Assembly (NCBI GenBank): GCA_016184455.1
Contig: JACPCS010000141.1
Location: forward strand, 1-64,000
Source of the DNA: Acidobacteriota bacterium
Lineage (GTDB): Bacteria > Acidobacteriota > Vicinamibacteria > Vicinamibacterales > UBA2999
Direction: 5' to 3'
DNA: 64,000 nt
This document shows, in pieces, positions 26,087 through 33,683 of the stretch (within the stretch, counting starts at the first letter, position 1; each line of letters starts with the position of its first letter). A program made the translations under genes and the position numbers. The notes under the pieces were generated by a model. The model saw only the letters and a program-made list of their open reading frames with translations. It had not been told where the DNA came from and did no database searches.

Positions 26087-26150
26087 TAGCTGGTAGCCGG
26101 TGGCCGGTAGCTGGTAGCTCGTAGAGAGCTGCCGCCTACCGGCTGCCGCC
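26087..26150. repeat. GGTAGC-type palindrome after TBDR copy 3
   Basis: Runs of TAGCTGGTAGCCGGT units up to GTAGCTC are followed, after GTAGA, by GAGCTGCC and CTACCGGC units that pair imperfectly with them. It fills the start of the gap between copy 3 and the promoter of copy 4. Confidence 0.75.
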
Positions 26151-26173
26151 CATCGACCTCATATCCTCCTCCC

Positions 26174-26203
26174 TTGACCGAAGTGAGCGGCTGCGCCTAG
26201 GAT
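26174..26203 (+). promoter_or_regulatory. Promoter for TBDR gene 26273
   Basis: TTGACC and TAGGAT are separated by 18 bases. The leader (GTGTAACGACCCCCGCA, TTCATACC, GGTCCTTTTTAACC, AGGAGGACC) matches the copy 3 leader with small changes. Confidence 0.68.
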
Positions 26204-26272
26204 GGCGCCCGTGTAACGACCCCCGCACATTCATACCCGCGCCGGCCGGTCCTTTTTAACCCAGGAGGACCG

Positions 26273-29200
26273 ATGATGCTTCGCCGTTCGTTGTGCGTCG
26301 CCGCGGCGTTTGTCCTCTCCATCGTGCCTGTCTTCGGACAGGCGCTGACCATACCGCTCATCGTACGACTGGTACTGGTCTCGGGTCTGCTGGTCCTGCC
26401 GGCCGCCGCAGCGGCGCAGACGGTGGTCAGCGGCACCATCGCAGGCGTGGTGACCGACGCGACGGGTGCGGTGCTGCCCGGCGTCACCGTGGAGGCCGCC
26501 AGCCCCGCCCTGATTGAAAAGGTGCGCACCGCGGTCACCGACGATCGAGGTCTCTATCGCATCGTCGACCTGCGACCCGGTGTGTACACCGTGACGTTCA
26601 CCCTGCCGGGGTTCAGCACGTTCAGGCGGGACGGCCTCGAGCTGACGACCGCCTTCACCGCGACGGTGAATGCCGAGCTCCGAGTGGGGGCGCTGGAAGA
26701 GACGGTGACCGTCACCGGCGAGAGCCCGGTGGTGGACATTCAGAACGTCATGCAACAGAAAGTGTTTGCGCGTGACGTGGTCGATCAGCTCCCGGTCGGT
26801 GGCAATGTGAACCTGTACAGCGCGCTCGTGCCCGGCGCCGTGCTGGCGACGCCAAACCGCCAGGATGTCGGCGGCAACCAGGGAGAGCAGGACCAGGGGT
26901 TCGGGATCCACGGCGGCCGCCAGGCCGACTTCGTCCTGATGCGGGAAGGCATGGTGCAGAACACGCTCCTTGGTTCCGGCAACCGCACCTACAGCCCGAA
27001 CCCTGCAGCGACAGCGGAAATCACCGTCGAAACGAGCGGCATGTCGGCCGAAAGCGAGACCGGTGGCGTGCACATCAACATGGTGCCCAAGGCGGGCGGC
27101 AACACCTTTTCGGCATCGTTCTTCAGCACGATCGGCCATAAGGACCTGCAGAGCGCCAACGTCACCGACGCGCTGCGCGCCCGCGGCGTGGGGGGGCAAC
27201 CCGAGATCCGAAAGCTCTTCGACGTCAATCTCGGCGTGGGAGGCCCGATCAGGAAGGACCGGCTCTGGTTCTTTGCCGCCCAGCGGTGGTTCCACACCTC
27301 GTCGTACCTGCCGGGAAACTACTACAACAAGCTCCAGGGCACGTTGTTCTACGAGCCCGATCTGAGTCGGCCGGCGTTCGATGACGACTACTACGGCGAG
27401 AGCAGCCTCCGCCTGACATGGCAGGCGGCGCGGAAGCACAAGGTCGACCTCAGCTACATCTATCAGAAGAACTGCAACTGCATGTGGGCCATTCAGAATG
27501 GGCTCGTGGCGCCCGAAGCCGCGGGAGCCCATAAGTACAGTCCGAACTACGTCGCGCAGGGCACCTGGACGTACCCCGCCACCAACCGGCTCCTGATTGA
27601 GGCCGGGGGGACGGCCGTCATCGGGACTATCCGCAACATGCTGACAGGGGGGACGTATGACGACTACTCCGTGCTGGAGCAGTCGAGGAACTACCGGTAC
27701 GGGTCGAGGGCCACGAACCTTGGTCCGGTTGGCTCGTGGGGCAGGCAGATCTTCAAGCAGGCCAACCAGCGGGTCACCGTGTCCTACATCACCGGTTCGC
27801 ATACGTTCAAGAGCGGGCTCTACGCGCTGGAGGCCCTGGTACACCGCTACTCGGCCATCAACCACGACGTCAGCTACACGTTTCGCGACCGGGTACCGCA
27901 GTCGGTGACGTACTGGGCGACCCCATACGAGCGCGAGGGGCGGGTGAGAAGCCTCGGTCTCTACGCGCAGGATCAGTGGACCGTCAGGAAGCTGACACTC
28001 AACCTGGGCCTACGGTTCGATTCCTTCTACGGGTGGATCCCCGAACTGCACTTACCGGCCGGGCGGTGGGTGCCCGCGCGCGATTTCGCGCGGGTGGAGA
28101 ACGCGCCGAACTGGACGGATCTGTCGCCGCGGCTGGGCGCCGCCTACGACCTGTTCGGCACGGCCAAGACGGCGCTCAAAGTGTCTCTGGGCCGGTACGT
28201 GGCCTGGCAGTCCACCGGCGGCATCGTCAACGACATCGCCCCAGCGAACACGTCGGTCAACAGCGCGACGCGTGCGTGGACCGACCGCAACGGCGACCAC
28301 GTCCCGCAGGAGGACGAGCTCGGGCCGCTCTCGCCGGCCAATTTCGGCCAGTTGCGGATCACGACGCGCTACGCCGACGACGTCACGCGCGGGTTCGGGA
28401 AGCGCGGCTACAACTGGCAGGCGTCGGCAGCCGTCCAGCACGAGCTGAGGCCGGGCGTGGCCCTCAACGTCGCCTATTTCCGCACGTGGTACGGCAACTT
28501 CCTCGTCACCGACAACCAGGCGACGACGCCGGCAGACTTCGATCCGTACTGCCTCACGGCGCCGGCAGATTCCCGGCTGCCCGGCGGCGGTGGCAACCAG
28601 GTCTGTGGGCTCTACAACGTCACGCCCGCGAAGTTCGGCCAGATCAACAATCTCGTCGCCCAGGCGTCGCGCTACGGCAAGCAGAGTGAGGTGTTCAACG
28701 GGATCGATGTCACGATCAACGCGCGGTTGGCGGAAGGCGGGATGGTGTCCGGCGGCCTGAGCACCGGTGGGACGGTGCACGACACGTGCGCGTTCAACGA
28801 TCTTCCGAACGTGCAGCCGCAAACGGTCCTGGGTGTGGCGGCATCGACGACGATCGTGACGCCGAAAGATCCGGCGTTGTGCAACGTCAGCACGCCGTGG
28901 TCCGCCGGAACGCAGGTCAAACTGTCCGCTATCTACCCGCTGCCGTGGGGCCTGCTGCCGAGTGTGGCCGTGCAGAACCTGCCGGGTGTTCCTATCACGG
29001 CCAGCTATGTGGCCCCGAATGCCGAGATCGCGCCGGCCCTGGGGCGCAGCCTCGCGGGCGGCGTTCGTAGCGTCGAGATCGACCTCATCGACCCGCGCGT
29101 CCGGTTCGAGGACCGGTTCACCCAGCTCGACCTCCGGCTGGCTCGCATCTTCCGCATCGGCGCGGCGCGCGTGCAGGGGATGTTCGACGTCTACAACGTG

Positions 29201-29314
29201 CTCAACTCGAGTCCCGTGCTCGGACTGAACACGCGGTACGGCGCGGCGTGGCTGAACGCGCAGCAGATTCTCGCCGCGCGCATGGTCAAGGTCGGCGCGC
29301 AGTTCAACTTCTAG
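26273..29314 (+). CDS. TonB-dependent receptor, array copy 4, with two tandem signal-peptide-like segments, 1013 aa
   Basis: The N-terminus holds two export leaders in series. The first (MMLRRSLCVAAAFVLSIVPV to FGQ) resembles the leader of copy 3. A second hydrophobic stretch (IVRLVLVSGLLVLPAAAAAQ) follows, and only then the carboxypeptidase-regulatory-like domain (VVSGTIAGVVTDATGAVLPG) starts. The plug has DVVDQLPVGGNVNLYSALVPG. The barrel ends in VGAQFNF and closely matches the partial receptor at 1-867. The simplest reading is that the promoter and leader of a copy 3-like gene were joined in front of a different receptor that already had its own leader. AGGAGG precedes ATGATG; the second ATG (26276) is equally possible. 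Confidence 0.9.
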   Translation: MMLRRSLCVAAAFVLSIVPVFGQALTIPLIVRLVLVSGLLVLPAAAAAQTVVSGTIAGVVTDATGAVLPGVTVEAASPALIEKVRTAVTDDRGLYRIVDLRPGVYTVTFTLPGFSTFRRDGLELTTAFTATVNAELRVGALEETVTVTGESPVVDIQNVMQQKVFARDVVDQLPVGGNVNLYSALVPGAVLATPNRQDVGGNQGEQDQGFGIHGGRQADFVLMREGMVQNTLLGSGNRTYSPNPAATAEITVETSGMSAESETGGVHINMVPKAGGNTFSASFFSTIGHKDLQSANVTDALRARGVGGQPEIRKLFDVNLGVGGPIRKDRLWFFAAQRWFHTSSYLPGNYYNKLQGTLFYEPDLSRPAFDDDYYGESSLRLTWQAARKHKVDLSYIYQKNCNCMWAIQNGLVAPEAAGAHKYSPNYVAQGTWTYPATNRLLIEAGGTAVIGTIRNMLTGGTYDDYSVLEQSRNYRYGSRATNLGPVGSWGRQIFKQANQRVTVSYITGSHTFKSGLYALEALVHRYSAINHDVSYTFRDRVPQSVTYWATPYEREGRVRSLGLYAQDQWTVRKLTLNLGLRFDSFYGWIPELHLPAGRWVPARDFARVENAPNWTDLSPRLGAAYDLFGTAKTALKVSLGRYVAWQSTGGIVNDIAPANTSVNSATRAWTDRNGDHVPQEDELGPLSPANFGQLRITTRYADDVTRGFGKRGYNWQASAAVQHELRPGVALNVAYFRTWYGNFLVTDNQATTPADFDPYCLTAPADSRLPGGGGNQVCGLYNVTPAKFGQINNLVAQASRYGKQSEVFNGIDVTINARLAEGGMVSGGLSTGGTVHDTCAFNDLPNVQPQTVLGVAASTTIVTPKDPALCNVSTPWSAGTQVKLSAIYPLPWGLLPSVAVQNLPGVPITASYVAPNAEIAPALGRSLAGGVRSVEIDLIDPRVRFEDRFTQLDLRLARIFRIGAARVQGMFDVYNVLNSSPVLGLNTRYGAAWLNAQQILAARMVKVGAQFNF

Positions 29315-29404
29315 CCGGTAGCCGGTAGTCGGTAGCTGGTAGCTGAATCAGCTGCCGGCTACCAACCACCAACCACTAACCGACCAACCACCAACCACCA
29401 ACCA
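29315..29404. repeat. GGTAGC-type palindrome after TBDR copy 4
   Basis: GGTAGCTGGTAGCTGA pairs with TCAGCTGCCGGCTACC (two mismatches) around AA; the flanks add GGTAGT/GGTAGC units on the left and a run of ACCAACC units on the right that can extend the stem imperfectly. Confidence 0.78.
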
Positions 29405-29424
29405 GGAACCGCGCCAGCTCGCCG

Positions 29425-29433
29425 TGCTACCAT
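29425..29433 (+). promoter_or_regulatory. Extended -10 element for gene 29459
   Basis: TGCTACCAT lies 25 bases before the start codon and is preceded by no clear -35. It matches the TGCTAGGAT type upstream of 19972. Confidence 0.35.
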
Positions 29434-29458
29434 CCCGCGCCACGGGGGACGTAGGACC

Positions 29459-30442
29459 ATGCGCAACGTGTGGAAATATCTGGCGAGCACCGTCTTCGGA
29501 GGGGTCATCGTCGCGGCCGTCTTCCTCCTGACGATGCAGACCGGTGGGTCGCAAAGCGCCGGCGTGGCGGGGCAGATCCCGCGGACGGCGGACGGTCGTC
29601 CCGATTTCAGCGGCATCTGGCAGGCGAACACGTCGGCGTACTGGGACCTCCTGAGCCACGATGCCCGTCCGATGGTTGCGCAGCGCGGCGCCTATCCCGA
29701 CGTGCCCGTCCTTGCCGCGCCCGTTGTGGCGCTTGGCACCGTCGGCTGGATTCCGGCGGACCTCGGCGTCGTCGTCGGCGATGAGATCCCGTACCAGCCG
29801 TGGGCGGCGGCGCGGCAGCGCGAGAATCTCGCCAACTGGCTCGATCGCGATCCGGAGCTCCGGTGCTACCTGCCCGGTGTGCCGCGGGCGATGTACCTGC
29901 CCTACAACTTCCAGATCATCCAGGGTCCCACGAAGATCATGATGGCGTTCGAGTTCCGCAACGCCGATCGCACGATTCACCTGGACGAGGTCGTGCCGTA
30001 TCCCGGCGATGCGTTCATGGGACATTCGGTGGGGCGCTGGGAGGGCGATGCGCTCGTCGTCGACGTGACGCGCTTTACGCCGTACACCTGGTTCGACCGC
30101 TCGGGGAACTTCCACAGCGACGCCCTTCACGTGACCGAGCGCTACACGCCGATCGGACGCGACGCCATTCAGTACGAAGCCCGGATCGAGGACACCAAGG
30201 TATTCACGCGCCCCTGGACGATCCGGCTGCCGCTCTATCGCCGTCTGGAGCCCGACGCGCGGCTCATCCCGTTCCGGTGCATCGAGATGGTGGAGGAAAC
30301 GTTCCTCGGCCACCTCCGCAAGGAGCCGCTCGTGCGCCGCTGGGAGGGCAAGACGATGGTGATGGACGTCACGCGGCGCGTGCCGGCGTCGGAGGAAGAG
30401 CTGTATCAGCTCTATATTTCAGGCAATCCGCCGGAGAACTAG
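29459..30442 (+). CDS. Secreted or membrane-anchored RGRWEG-family protein, 327 aa
   Basis: The N-terminal hydrophobic stretch (YLASTVFGGVIVAAVFLLTM) lacks a clear cleavage site and may act as an anchor. Family motifs: TADGRPDFSGIWQ, EIPYQPWAAARQRENLANW, CYLPGVPRAMYLPYNFQI, GRWEGDALVVDVTRF, YTWFDRSGNFHSDAL, RIEDTKVFTRPWTI. Compared with other members it has an insertion of about 25 residues before EIPYQPW and a C-terminal extension of about 40 residues with a second RRWEGKTMVMDV motif that echoes the core motif. The downstream convergent gap is filled by a palindrome. Confidence 0.8.
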   Translation: MRNVWKYLASTVFGGVIVAAVFLLTMQTGGSQSAGVAGQIPRTADGRPDFSGIWQANTSAYWDLLSHDARPMVAQRGAYPDVPVLAAPVVALGTVGWIPADLGVVVGDEIPYQPWAAARQRENLANWLDRDPELRCYLPGVPRAMYLPYNFQIIQGPTKIMMAFEFRNADRTIHLDEVVPYPGDAFMGHSVGRWEGDALVVDVTRFTPYTWFDRSGNFHSDALHVTERYTPIGRDAIQYEARIEDTKVFTRPWTIRLPLYRRLEPDARLIPFRCIEMVEETFLGHLRKEPLVRRWEGKTMVMDVTRRVPASEEELYQLYISGNPPEN

Positions 30443-30486
30443 GTGGTGGGTGGTAGCCGGTAGACCGACCACCGACCACCAACCAA
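30443..30486. repeat. GGTGGT/GGTAGC palindrome in convergent gap
   Basis: The whole 44-base gap between two convergent stop codons consists of GGTGGTGGGTGGTAGCCGGTAG followed by inverted ACCACC units. Its position suggests a bidirectional terminator. Confidence 0.65.
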
Positions 30487-31185
30487 CTAGGCGTGCTGCG
30501 CGACGCCGAGGTGCTGGCCGAAGAAGTCGAGCGTGCGCTGCCACGCGGTTTCCGCGGCAGTCGCGTCGTACTTGATCGGGAGCGGCTTGTCGACGTTCTC
30601 CTCGTTGGCGAACGCGTGCTGCGCGTTGTACCGGTGGAACGTGTAGCGGACGCCCGCCGCCTTCAGCTTCTTCTCCAGCTCGTCGACCTGCGCGATCGGA
30701 AAGAACTGGTCTTCGGTCGCGAAATGCCCCAGCAGCGGCATCGTGATCCTGCTCGCGTCGATGTACTCGAGCGGCGGAAAGCCGTACCAGACCGCCGCCG
30801 CGTCGGCTTCGGACACGAAGACGGCGGAGAGGAGGGTGAGCGCGCCGCCCATGCAGAAGCCGGTGACGCCGACCTTCGCGCCCGTCTGCTTCAGGTGCTG
30901 CACGGCGCCCCGGATGTCCTGGCCGGCGGCATCGGCGAAGTTCAGATTGCCCATCAGGTGCTCGGCTTCCTTCGCGTCGAGGCCGACCTTGCCGCGGTAC
31001 AGGTCGGGGACGAGCACACGGTAGCCACGGCTGGCGAACCGCTGCGCCACGCCCTTGATCTGGTCGTTCAGGCCCCACCACTCCTGGATGACCACGAGTC
31101 CCGGCGCGCGGCTTCCGGCGTCCGGTTCCACGTAAAACCCTGAACAATCCTGTCCGTCGGGACGTGTGAAGGTGATCTGCGCCAT
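30487..31185 (-). CDS. Dienelactone hydrolase family protein
   Basis: A 232-residue cytoplasmic alpha/beta hydrolase of the dienelactone hydrolase type, which opens lactone or related ester bonds. The nucleophile is C111 in GFCMGG, with D159 (ATEDQFF) and H190 (NAQHAF) completing the triad, and E36 (IQEWWG) in the place of the conserved glutamate. The length is normal. No aromatic catabolism genes are nearby, so the natural substrate cannot be named. Confidence 0.9.
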   Translation of the reverse strand: MAQITFTRPDGQDCSGFYVEPDAGSRAPGLVVIQEWWGLNDQIKGVAQRFASRGYRVLVPDLYRGKVGLDAKEAEHLMGNLNFADAAGQDIRGAVQHLKQTGAKVGVTGFCMGGALTLLSAVFVSEADAAAVWYGFPPLEYIDASRITMPLLGHFATEDQFFPIAQVDELEKKLKAAGVRYTFHRYNAQHAFANEENVDKPLPIKYDATAAETAWQRTLDFFGQHLGVAQHA

Positions 31186-31257
31186 AGGCGGGAGATTCTA
31201 CACCTGGCGCACCAAGGCGCGTGTGCTACCCTGAAAGTCCACCCCAGGAGGTATCAG

Positions 31258-31827
31258 ATGTTCGCTCGCTGGCGGCTCGCCGCGCTGCTGCTCGTGTGCG
31301 CCGCGCTCCCATCGTTCGCGACGACCTACGACCCGGTGACGTTCGACGAGCTCGTCGCGCGCGCCGACATGATCTTCGTCGGCGAGGTCGTCGACGTCCG
31401 GCCGTACCCCGTGAGCACGAGCGACGGCACGATCATCAAGACTCGCGTCGTCTTTCGCGTCCAGGATCCGATCGCCGGGACGTCGAGCGCGCTCGAGGTG
31501 TTGGATTTCTTCGGCGGCGAGTGGGGCGGCGAGGGGATGGCAATCGCCGAGATGCCCCGGTTCGCCGTGGGAGACCGCCGCGTGGTATTCGCCTATCGAT
31601 CCCCGAGCATCAGCCCGATCGTCGGCTTCCGACAGGGCCTCTTTCAGGTGCGGCGCGACAGCCGCGGCGTCGATCGGGTGCTGACGCTCGACGGTGCGCC
31701 CCTCGGCCGGCCCGAGAATCTCGGGACCAGAGCGTCGGCGCTCCCGCCGATCGGCACGCCGGCAATGTCCTTGACGGGGTTCGTCGCCCTCGTCGAACGC
31801 ACGGCCGGGGACGTGAGGCGGCGGTGA
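31258..31827 (+). CDS. Exported protein of unknown function, 189 aa
   Basis: AGGAGG precedes ATG 31258. A signal peptide (LAALLLVCAALPSFA) is followed by a domain with TFDELVARADMIFVGEVVDV and later VGDRRVVFAYRS, a pattern I have seen in secreted proteins near matrixin proteases but cannot name. It overlaps the next gene by four bases (GTGA), so the two are translationally coupled and probably act together outside the cytoplasm. Confidence 0.7.
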   Translation: MFARWRLAALLLVCAALPSFATTYDPVTFDELVARADMIFVGEVVDVRPYPVSTSDGTIIKTRVVFRVQDPIAGTSSALEVLDFFGGEWGGEGMAIAEMPRFAVGDRRVVFAYRSPSISPIVGFRQGLFQVRRDSRGVDRVLTLDGAPLGRPENLGTRASALPPIGTPAMSLTGFVALVERTAGDVRRR

Positions 31828-32798
31828 GGGCGCGGCTCGCGGCGGCCGGCATCGCGGTAACGCTGTTCTGGCTCACAGATACGGGCCGGGCGTACGTGCT
31901 CACGGGCCAGCGCTGGCCAACCGGGTCGAACATCACGATGCACCTCCAGCTCGGGTCGGGCAGCGGTACGCTCATCGACGGCGGTACGAGCTGGAACACG
32001 GTCGCCGAGGGGGCGCTGGCGATCTGGAACCAGTACCTCGCGAGTGTGACCTTCAGGGTGGTGCGCGATTCGACGCAGGGCACGGGGCTACGGAACAACG
32101 TCAATAACGTGTTCTTCTCCAGCGACGTATACGGCGATCCGTTTGGTGACGCCGTGGCCTACGCGCGATGGGTCTACCGTTCCGACGGTTCGACCATTGA
32201 AGCGGACGTGCTGTTCGACCGCAGCAGGAGCTGGAACTCCTATCGCGGCAACCTGCGGAACGCATCGGGCGGGGGGAGGCTGTACGATCTTCGGCGCGTC
32301 GCGCTGCACGAGTTCGGCCACGTGATCGGCCTGAACCACCCTGACGGCAGCGGGCAGTCGGTCACCGCGGTCATGAATGCCCGCGTCAGCGACGTCGACA
32401 GCCTACAGGCCGACGACCTCAACGGTGCGCGCGCGATCTATGGCCAGCCGCTGGCGCAGGGCGACACGCTGCGCGCCGGAGGCCGCCTGTTCGCGGGCCA
32501 GTCGCTCGTTTCGGGCAACCGGCGCTATCGCCTCCTGTATCAGGACGACGGCAACCTCGTGCTGATCGACGACGTGGACCGCGTGGCGCTGTGGTCCACG
32601 GGGACGGCGGGCACGACCATCGGCCAGATCGTGCTCCAGGACGACGGCAATCTGGTCGTGTACGACGGCAGCGGTGTGGGGCAGTGGTCGAGCGGGACGG
32701 CCGGCATCGGCGCCAACGCGCGGCTGCTCGTGCAGGGCGACGGCAATCTCGTCATCTACAACGCGAGCGGGCAGCCGGTGTGGGATCGATTTAGATAG
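31824..32798 (+). CDS. Secreted matrixin-type metalloprotease with B-lectin tail
   Basis: A 324-residue exported zinc protease. GTG 31824 overlaps the upstream stop and opens a hydrophobic leader (LAAAGIAVTLFWL). The zinc site HEFGHVIGLNH is at residues 162-172, and the Met-turn is near M184 (TAVMNARV), as in matrixins. The last 110 residues form a bulb-lectin-like domain with three repeats, YQDDGNLVLI, LQDDGNLVVY and VQGDGNLVIY; the last two keep the full QxDxNxVxY mannose-binding motif. A protease joined to a sugar-binding domain suggests action on glycoproteins or at glycan surfaces. Confidence 0.9.
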   Translation: MRARLAAAGIAVTLFWLTDTGRAYVLTGQRWPTGSNITMHLQLGSGSGTLIDGGTSWNTVAEGALAIWNQYLASVTFRVVRDSTQGTGLRNNVNNVFFSSDVYGDPFGDAVAYARWVYRSDGSTIEADVLFDRSRSWNSYRGNLRNASGGGRLYDLRRVALHEFGHVIGLNHPDGSGQSVTAVMNARVSDVDSLQADDLNGARAIYGQPLAQGDTLRAGGRLFAGQSLVSGNRRYRLLYQDDGNLVLIDDVDRVALWSTGTAGTTIGQIVLQDDGNLVVYDGSGVGQWSSGTAGIGANARLLVQGDGNLVIYNASGQPVWDRFR

Positions 32799-32831
32799 CC
32801 CGCCGTCGCTCGCGTCGCGAGCTTCGGCGCG

Positions 32832-32894
32832 CAACCTTCGCAGGGCTTGCCAACCGTAGCTCACGCGTACGTTGGCAAGCGTGAGCGAAGGTTG
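32832..32894. repeat. Palindrome abutting the tRNA-Thr gene
   Basis: CAACCTTCGC and CTTGCCAAC on the left pair with GTTGGCAAG and GCGAAGGTTG on the right, giving an interrupted stem around a loop containing CGTAGCTCACGCGTAC. It ends one base from the 3' end of the tRNA gene, which is read leftward into it, so it could terminate or process the tRNA transcript. Confidence 0.75.
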
Positions 32895-32895
32895 G

Positions 32896-32968
32896 AGCCG
32901 GCGGTCGGACTTGAACCGACGACCTGTCGATTACGAATCGACTGCTCTACCAACTGAGCTACGCCGGC
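32896..32968 (-). tRNA. tRNA-Thr (anticodon CGU)
   Basis: The minus strand folds into a complete cloverleaf of 73 nucleotides: acceptor GCCGGCG/CGCCGGC with discriminator U, D-arm GCUC/GAGC, anticodon stem GUCGA/UCGAC with loop UUCGUAA (anticodon CGU, reading ACG), a five-base variable loop, and T-arm GUCGG/CCGAC with loop UUCAAGU. CCA is not encoded. Confidence 0.95.
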
Positions 32969-32992
32969 TTGGCGTGAATTCTCATCCTAACA

Positions 32993-33062
32993 GATCCGGG
33001 ACGCAGGGCCCGGATCCCCGATCCCGGATCCGATCCCGGATCCCCAATTCCGGATCCCGGAT
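32993..33062. repeat. GGATCC-rich degenerate repeat
   Basis: About 70 bases made of overlapping GGATCC, GATCCCGG and CCCGATCC units. Every unit is self-complementary, so many alternative hairpins are possible. No coding potential is seen. Confidence 0.6.
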
Positions 33063-33146
33063 CTAGCGCGGATTTCGTTTCTGTGGCGCGAACCCTTCGG
33101 GTTCGCGAGGCGAGCCTGAAAGGCTCGCCCCACAAATCCGCGCTAG
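33063..33146. repeat. Branched (three-way junction) palindromic element
   Basis: Perfect outer arms CTAGCGCGGATTT (33063-33075) and AAATCCGCGCTAG (33134-33146), and TGTGG/CCACA inside them, enclose two separate hairpins: CGCGAACC-CTTCG-GGTTCGCG, which contains a UUCG-type loop, and GGCGAGCC-TGAA-AGGCTCGCC. The stop codon of the small gene at 33143 lies in the right outer arm. Confidence 0.75.
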
Positions 33147-33337
33147 ACGCATTTGAAAAATTCGGTGAGTTTGGTCGCCGCGTAGACGGACGCCGCCGCC
33201 AGCAGCTTGCGCGCCGCCTCGTCGTGCCGCGCGCGAAGCGCGTCGGGATCGTGTCCCTGCTTGCGCAGGTACTCGTCGATCAGCCGCCGTTCGAGCTCGG
33301 CCAGTGGCTCCTCGAGGGGCCTGACATCTGGATCCAT
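33143..33337 (-). CDS. Small protein of unknown function, 64 aa
   Basis: ATG 33337 opens a short charged protein (DPDVRPLEEPLAELERRLID) that looks helical throughout and ends in KLTEFFKCV. The codon use and helical periodicity look real, but no family is recognised and the ribosome site is weak. It terminates inside the branched palindrome. Confidence 0.5.
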   Translation of the reverse strand: MDPDVRPLEEPLAELERRLIDEYLRKQGHDPDALRARHDEAARKLLAAASVYAATKLTEFFKCV

Positions 33338-33496
33338 GTTCCGATCGTAGCGCGGAAAAAGCCGCGGACGCCGCCGAAGATTTCGCGGCGCCGGGGGGCC
33401 GCACGGGGGATTTTTCCCGGCAAAAATTCGCAAGAGGACAGCTCTGCCGCAGGCATCCCCTTTGCGAGGCGCTCGTGCCCGGGAGGGTATCGCGTG

Positions 33497-33679
33497 ATGT
33501 GGACGACGATTCTGCTGGCCCTCGGCGCGATCCTGACGGTGGCGTCACCGTGGATTCCGCGCCTCGAACAGTGGGGACCGCTGCTGCTGCTCTGGACGGC
33601 GGGCGGGGCGCACCTGGCCCTGCTCGTGGCGCGCGAACGGAGAGACGCGGCCCGCCGCGACGCGCGGCGAGCCGTCTGA
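33497..33679 (+). CDS. Small two-helix membrane protein, 60 aa
   Basis: GGGAGGG lies eight bases before ATG 33497. Two hydrophobic segments (TILLALGAILTVASPWI and WGPLLLLWTAGGAHLALLV) are followed by a basic tail (RERRDAARRDARR), predicting a hairpin in the inner membrane with the tail in the cytoplasm. No family recognised. It converges with the peroxiredoxin gene four bases downstream. Confidence 0.6.
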   Translation: MWTTILLALGAILTVASPWIPRLEQWGPLLLLWTAGGAHLALLVARERRDAARRDARRAV

Positions 33680-33683
33680 CGTC

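Noticed and set aside
33083-33496. N-terminal extension of the small membrane protein through the branched palindrome
   Set aside because: The extension is repeat-derived, while ATG 33497 has a good ribosome site and begins a clear membrane segment.
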